Positions 59,450 to 64,000 of a stretch of DNA of 64,000 bases are shown here, piece after piece. The notes under the pieces were generated by a model. The model saw only the letters and a list, made by a program, of their open reading frames with translations. It did no database searches and was not told the origin of the DNA. A program made the translations under genes and the position numbers. How positions within the stretch are numbered: the stretch's first letter is position 1; every line of letters begins with the position of its first letter. Origin of the DNA: Pterobdella sp. o SKG-2022 (lineage: Eukaryota; Annelida; Clitellata; Hirudinida; Piscicolidae); assembly GCA_964035795.1 (NCBI GenBank), contig OZ038325.1:3746277-3810276 (forward strand). The letters run 5' to 3'.

Positions 59450-59965
59450 CTTGATGTATCGTTTTAAAGTTATGATATTTAAAAATTTTTATTTAACGTA
59501 GTTTCTGCAATCCGTTCAATGTAAATAGACTTTAGTAAAGCATGAATAAAAATATGAACTATTGCAAAAACTCTATTGCGATTTCACTATCACTAATTGA
59601 ACTATTGAATAAATATTTTTAGAATAATTCATCTAAGCACACAAAATAATTTTGGTAAAAAATTATTTTAAAAGAAAAAGATAATGATATATCATACGAG
59701 TATCGATTAGCCTAATAACTATTTTTTTGACAATAACACAAAAAGAAACTCGTTAATATTTTTGGATTATTTCAAAATCCATGAAATGAAACCAAATAAA
59801 ATAAGTTAAATAGAAGGCGTTGGTAAGAGGTTTGAAAGAAAACTTTATAAGTGAAAAAAAAATTTTCAGGCGGTCTTATGGTATTATTGCTGGTTTTGAG
59901 AATAAAAAAAGAGTAGTTTGTATTTAATCGCCACATTGCGGTAAAAATTTGGCGGATCAAATCAA
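59450..59965. other. AT-rich sequence upstream of first visible exon
   Basis: Should be intron of the CFAP74-like gene. No further exon found with confidence; a short 'SISDSEIAIEFLQ' stretch after 'tttattcaatag' (~59575-59615, minus) has an unsuitable phase. Confidence 0.35.
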
Positions 59966-60140
59966 GAAGAGTTTTTGATTTGTTTAGATGATTTCAATGA
60001 GCACATTCGTGAGTCGAATAGAATTTATGGAGGCTTTGGTATAAGTGCAAAAAATTTAAAAGATATAATGCAAATAGGGTATTTTGATGGAAAAGATCTG
60101 TATGGCGAACATATGAATAAAGAAGAAAAATAAGGTATAA
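59965..60140 (+). mobile_element. Possible RTE endonuclease scrap
   Basis: Reads 'FLICLDDFNEHIRESNRIYG', 'GFGISAKNLK', similar to the G-D-F-N-G-H-I-G...Y-G-G-x-G block of RTE endonucleases. Open for ~55 residues then stop. Confidence 0.35.
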
Positions 60141-60374
60141 ATAACAACGGTTATAACATATAAACTATACGAGGAGTAAAAAGGATTGTGGTATCGCACC
60201 CTCGGGTTTTAAAACAAAAATAAAAGGGTCATTTCAATCAATCAATCAAACCCTTTTTATAGCCCGTGAAAACCAAGGGTTGGGCTTTTTTAAAGATCTA
60301 TCTTAAAGTCGGCTTTTTCATTTAGAGCGATTGAGAGGATCTGCACAAACCATGTCTAGCTTTTTTTGGAGACA

Positions 60375-60500
60375 CCTTAAGAGGAATTTTTAATACATTT
60401 ATTGAGAATCGGAAGCTATAAAACATTTTATGATAAGGCTAAACTTATCGAAAATTATAGCTTCCGATTCTCAACAAATGTATTAAAAATTATTCTTATT
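60375..60500. repeat. M1 element nested in RTE
   Basis: Arms 'ttaatacatttattgagaat' + 'cggaagctataaaac' and 'atagcttccgattctcaaca' + 'aatgtattaa' pair closely around the 'gataaggctaaacttatcg' core. It interrupts the RTE between 'accatgtctagctttttt' and 'tgaccttccaggtttcttgc'. Confidence 0.7.
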
Positions 60501-60559
60501 CGATGTTTTTCTTTACAAAATATTGAATTATGTATCTTTTTTTTAATATATTATTTGAA

Positions 60560-60695
60560 TAACTTTTTATTTTCAATTTTTTATGAGTAATTTCTGATAC
60601 ATTTATTTGAAACAAAAAACTAAAATTTTCGATAAGTACAACCTTATCATAAATCATTAGTATCACTTCGTGTATTAAGTTTCTCAATAAACCAT
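60560..60695. repeat. Second M1-like element nested in the same RTE
   Basis: 'ctgatacatttatttgaaac', 'ctaaaattttcgataagtac', 'aaccttatcataaatcatta', '..cacttcgtgtattaagttt'. A diverged M1 copy directly beside the one at 60375-60500. Confidence 0.55.
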
Positions 60696-62169
60696 AATCT
60701 TTTTTTTTATTGCGATACAAGTTCGTACCAAATTTTTTATTGACCTTCCAGGTTTCTTGCAAGAATTTCCCCACAACGTTCGCACTTGACAAATCTAACC
60801 AGTGCCACGTTCCACATGATGAAACCACCTCTCTCTGCTGGTACGTAATACTATCTCAACATTCTGTACTAAGTTTAGGGAGAAGAGAGTCAAAATGAAC
60901 GTTATCGTTAGCTCTAACGTTGCACATCTAGCGAATCGTGGCCAAATCGTATGGTTTAAAACGGCTCAACGTGGATACTGTTATAGCCCAGGTTTCAGCA
61001 CCATGCAACATAGCGCGTCTGACACAGGTTGAATAAATATGAGCTCTGATCAACAATGGTAGATGGCGATTAGTGAAAAAATTTAGAAGTTGGCGAAATT
61101 TACCCCAGGCACACTTACAACGTGCTATTGAAGCAAGCTCACACCCACCACCTGCAGATAACATACCCAAGATAGCAAAAGTTTGAAACAACTTCCAAAG
61201 TTTCATCACCAACCATGACTTCCTTCACCAATCTACCATCAACAGGCCAAGCTGTACCAAGGCAGCGAGGACGTTTCTAGTCAAGATTCAAGGCCAAAAA
61301 ACCTTTCATGCCATTACATTTCTTGTGCACCCACTGTCTGCAACTACCACAATAAATAGCATTTCTACCCACACCTGTTTGACATACACCCCAAGAATGT
61401 TTTCCAGATTTCTTCAACACATAAAGATTTGAACCAGAGACCATAAGCTTTGTCTTACCCATATTCACCCGCAATCATTTATTCTTCATCTCTTTCTTCC
61501 ATGTTTTTAACTTCAGGGGAAATTCATCCATGGACTGAGAACTTACCACTAAGTCGTCAGCCTACAAGGTTTTCCAAGAGTATGCTAAACTGCAAAGATA
61601 GAGCTTACAGAACAATAACAAAAAATATTCAACAAAGAACGTAACCTTGATGGAAAACTCGAACATCAAACGAGTTGCTACGCTCATCACTGACTTTCAC
61701 TCTGCTTCTCACTTCCTTGTACTAGATTGTACGGTTTTCACAAGCCATTCATCAATTTCCAACTTCCGCATGCTCCACCAAATAACCTCTCTTGGAGCTC
61801 TGTCAAAAGCTTTCTCCATGTCAATGAAGGCTAAGTAGACAGGCATGCCAGCAACCAGATACTTTTACTGTAACTGACGTAGCATAAAGATGGCGTCAGT
61901 TGTCTTTCGACCTTGCATGAAACCTCATTGCATTTTATTAATCACCAAACTCTGTCATGAATCCTTCCACCACGTACTCCAAAACTTGTTCAAGTAACTT
62001 CAAACCTCTGTAGTTTGACCTGTTTAAAGCATCAACTTCACCCTTCTATACACTGACTATGTGACTTTGATGCCACTCAAGACGGTATACGGGTCACAAA
62101 GATTATGCTTTCAATGAGAGCTCGAATCATATTAGCACCACCTGGACCAGAAGACTTAGGCCACAATCC

Positions 62170-62580
62170 CTAAAAAACTAAAGTTATTATATTAGCCGGT
62201 AATTACAATAATTATATGCTAACGTTTAATGGTAATGCCATACTTATAAAAAATTTAGTTTTTTTCTTAAATAAATGTACCAAAAAAATCTCAGCAATCA
62301 ACTTTAAACAATTTTTTTTCAAGTAAATTAAGCTGTCTTTTGAAAAGTAATATATAACAGTGTACTAGGTATAATATAAGAAATACCAGAACAAAAGTTG
62401 GAAATAAGATACTGTGATATTTTTTAGACATCTCATATATCTTTCATTTCAAATATTTTTTGATTTTTATTAGTTTTTTTGAATAATAGATTTAAATTGT
62501 TTTTTCTCGTTTTGAAAATTATAAAAATCAAGGTATTGAAGTCAGAATATAAAGTAACTTAACGTTTCTTATAACCTAAT
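62170..62580. other. AT-rich stretch, nothing recognised
   Basis: Between an RTE 5' edge and a SINE. 'atatgctaacgtttaatggt' near 62215 recalls the M1 end. No exon candidate found. Confidence 0.35.
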
Positions 62581-62584
62581 ATAA

Positions 62585-62760
62585 TGCGGTAATATTTTTA
62601 TGGAGCACTTTTATTCATAAATCAAAGTGCTTGCTACCAATTTAATGTAGCGGAAACACACTATGGAACAAGTGTTAGTTGTCGGCCCACGCGGAATCGA
62701 ACCCGGTAACTTTAGATAATTAGTCTAATGCTCTACCTCTTAGCTATACGTGCCATATAC
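62585..62760 (-). repeat. tRNA-derived SINE (cattacatt-tail type)
   Basis: Reverse orientation: 'taatgcggtaat' tail, 'aaagtgcttgctaccaattt', 'gtagcggaaacacactatgg', B box as 'cggaatcgaacccggtaac', A box as 'ctctacctcttagctatac'. Confidence 0.8.
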
Positions 62761-62764
62761 TGGA

Positions 62765-64000
62765 TGATGCCCACTTTTCAGTCTTAGTTGACAATCACCT
62801 AGAAATGGTGTCTTGATGAGAATACCCAGTTTTTGGTCTAAAAACTAGTTGGCGTTAGTAAGGCATACAGCCATAAAACTTTGCTCCAAACTTTCATGAT
62901 GGTTCAAAATATAAATAAGATTAACTGCGTCAACGGAAGTCCACGAGAAAGGTCCCGCACTCGCTAGGAGCGGTGTCAATTCTGAGCATCACTGAATCGT
63001 CATCCCACTATAAGAAACTAAGTTCAGGTTGGGTAGTTGGAATGTTGGCACTATGCGTGGCCGCTCTGGGAAAGTTGTTGAGGTGCTGACAAAACGTAAG
63101 ATTGACGTATGCTGTGTACAAGAAGTAAGATGGAGGAGTGCTTCAGCAAGGCTGGTCACAGGAAAAAACACTGAATACAAAGTTATTTGGTCTGAGAGTA
63201 GTAATAGAATTAAGGGTGTGGGTGTTATGGTAAGCAGGGATTAGGTAGATAAATTTTGAAGGTCAGTAGAGATAATGACAGGTTAATGTTTTAAAAGCTT
63301 TTGATTGGGATGCGTATTATAACAATTGTCTCAGCTTATGCGCCAAAGAAAAGATTAGCTGACATAGATAAGAATAAATTCTATGAAATTTTAATTTCTT
63401 GCCTATCCAAACTAAGTGAAAACGAGATTGTATTTTTGGGGGGTGACTCGAATGGGCATGTAGGGCGGTCTAGTAATGGCTGTGAGAATGTTCATGGTAG
63501 TTTCGGATATGAGACCAGAAATCAGAAAAGTGAAAAAATCCTTGAGTTAGAGGCAGTTTTAGATATATGTGTTCGTAATAGGTTTTTCAAAAAAAGAGAT
63601 AGCAGATTAGTAACATGTTTCCGGTACTGCTAGAACCCAGATTAACGATATTATGGTCAAAAGTAAGGACGGGAAAATTGTTAAGAATGTAAAAGTGGTG
63701 CCGGAAAAAAAGATTGTGCAAAAGCATTAATTGCTACTGTGTGATATACTAGTGAGGCCCAGGAAGAATTATAGAAAAATTTTTGTCCAAAAAAGGAAAG
63801 TGTGGAGATTGCAAGAGATTTCAATCAGAAACGAATTCGAAGCCCAGTTTAGATTTAAAGCTTCTACAATAGATAAAAGTGTGGGTGTCAAAAGCATGTG
63901 GAAGTCACTTGAAAGAAATTTATTTGAATGAGCTGATACTGTATGTGGCTGGACAAAAGAACCGCTCAGACAGAGTCACATAGTGGTGGAATGACACTAT
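62765..64000 (+). mobile_element. RTE family E: 5' region and endonuclease, runs off window
   Basis: Leader as at 37612, then from 63029 'MGSWNVGTMRGRSGKVVEVL', 'KIDVCCVQEVRW', 'IKGVGVMVSRD' (stop), 'RIITIVSAYAPKKRLADIDK', 'IVFLGGDSNGHVGRSSNGCE', 'NRFFKKRDSRLVTCF', linker 'RKVWRLQEISIRNEFEAQFR'. GDSNGH replaces GDxNGH. A stop near 63242 and a frameshift near 63290 inactivate it. RT would lie beyond 64000. Confidence 0.8.

Larger units (their letters stand above)
60235..62165 (-). mobile_element. RTE family D, RT half with finger, split by M1 elements
   Basis: Minus strand from 62165: 'SSGPGGANMIRALIESIIFV', RT pieces 'VYLAFIDMEKAFDRAPREVI' (~61800), 'DDLVVSSQSMDEFPLKLKTW' (palm Y-A-D-D degraded to A-D-D after a stop), 'MRVNMGKTKLMVSGSNLYVL', finger 'GVCQTGVGRNAIYCGSCRQW', 'MLSAGGGCELASIARCKCAW', 'AETWAITVSTLSRF', 'WHWLDLSSANVVGKFLQETW', then M1 insertions (60375-60740), then the 3' end and short (TCAA)n at 60235. 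Confidence 0.8.

Overview
This window is animal nuclear DNA, AT-rich and dominated by transposable elements. There are no bacterial-type operons. Most of the long open frames are decayed fragments of non-LTR retrotransposons (LINEs) of at least ten lineages, in both orientations and often nested. The rest is tRNA-derived SINEs, small palindromic elements, tetranucleotide microsatellites and AT-rich spacer. The LINE mix (RTE-type elements with a PHD-like finger, C2H2-tailed elements, a Jockey-like element with a 2A-like motif, L2/CR1 remnants) suits an invertebrate metazoan such as a mollusc, another lophotrochozoan or a cnidarian. The sequence alone does not fix the species.

The main host feature is on the minus strand. 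A chain of short spliced exons runs from 59.45 kb down to a stop codon at 12.14 kb and encodes the C-terminal half of a ciliary protein with repeated ASH (MSP-like) domains. It most resembles CFAP74, a central-apparatus protein of motile cilia. The exons are too short to stand out as ORFs, but most carry good splice sites, their codon phases fit across most junctions, and the joined protein reads as successive ASH domains. The 47 kb of introns hold nearly all the LINEs. The N-terminal half should lie beyond 64 kb. Two further minus-strand exon candidates (8.1 and 7.1 kb) may belong to a neighbouring gene.

Layout: 0-0.7 kb LINE ends; 2.3-5.4 kb C2H2-tailed LINE copy 1; 5.6-6.3 kb RTE endonuclease; 6.9-8.2 kb possible second gene and an (AT)n/(TTTA)n tract; 9.3-10.4 kb LINE pieces; 12.1-18.4 kb last CFAP74-like exons, interrupted by C2H2-tailed LINE copy 2; 18.8-20.5 kb another LINE; 21-24 kb RTE debris and two exons; 24.3-27.5 kb Jockey-like LINE; 28.2-30.4 kb LINE with a nested SINE; 30.6-31.8 kb three linked exons; 32-37.6 kb four or more LINEs packed end to end; 40.5-42.3 kb RTE with a nested LINE; 42.5-44.8 kb LINE; 46.4 kb exon; 47.4-52.3 kb microsatellite and LINEs; 53.5-59.4 kb exons with L2 and RTE fragments; 60.2-64 kb RTE copies.

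All LINE copies seen carry stops, frameshifts, truncations or active-site changes, so none looks autonomous. Exon identification rests on reading splice sites, phase and remembered family pattern; no database search or transcript evidence was available.
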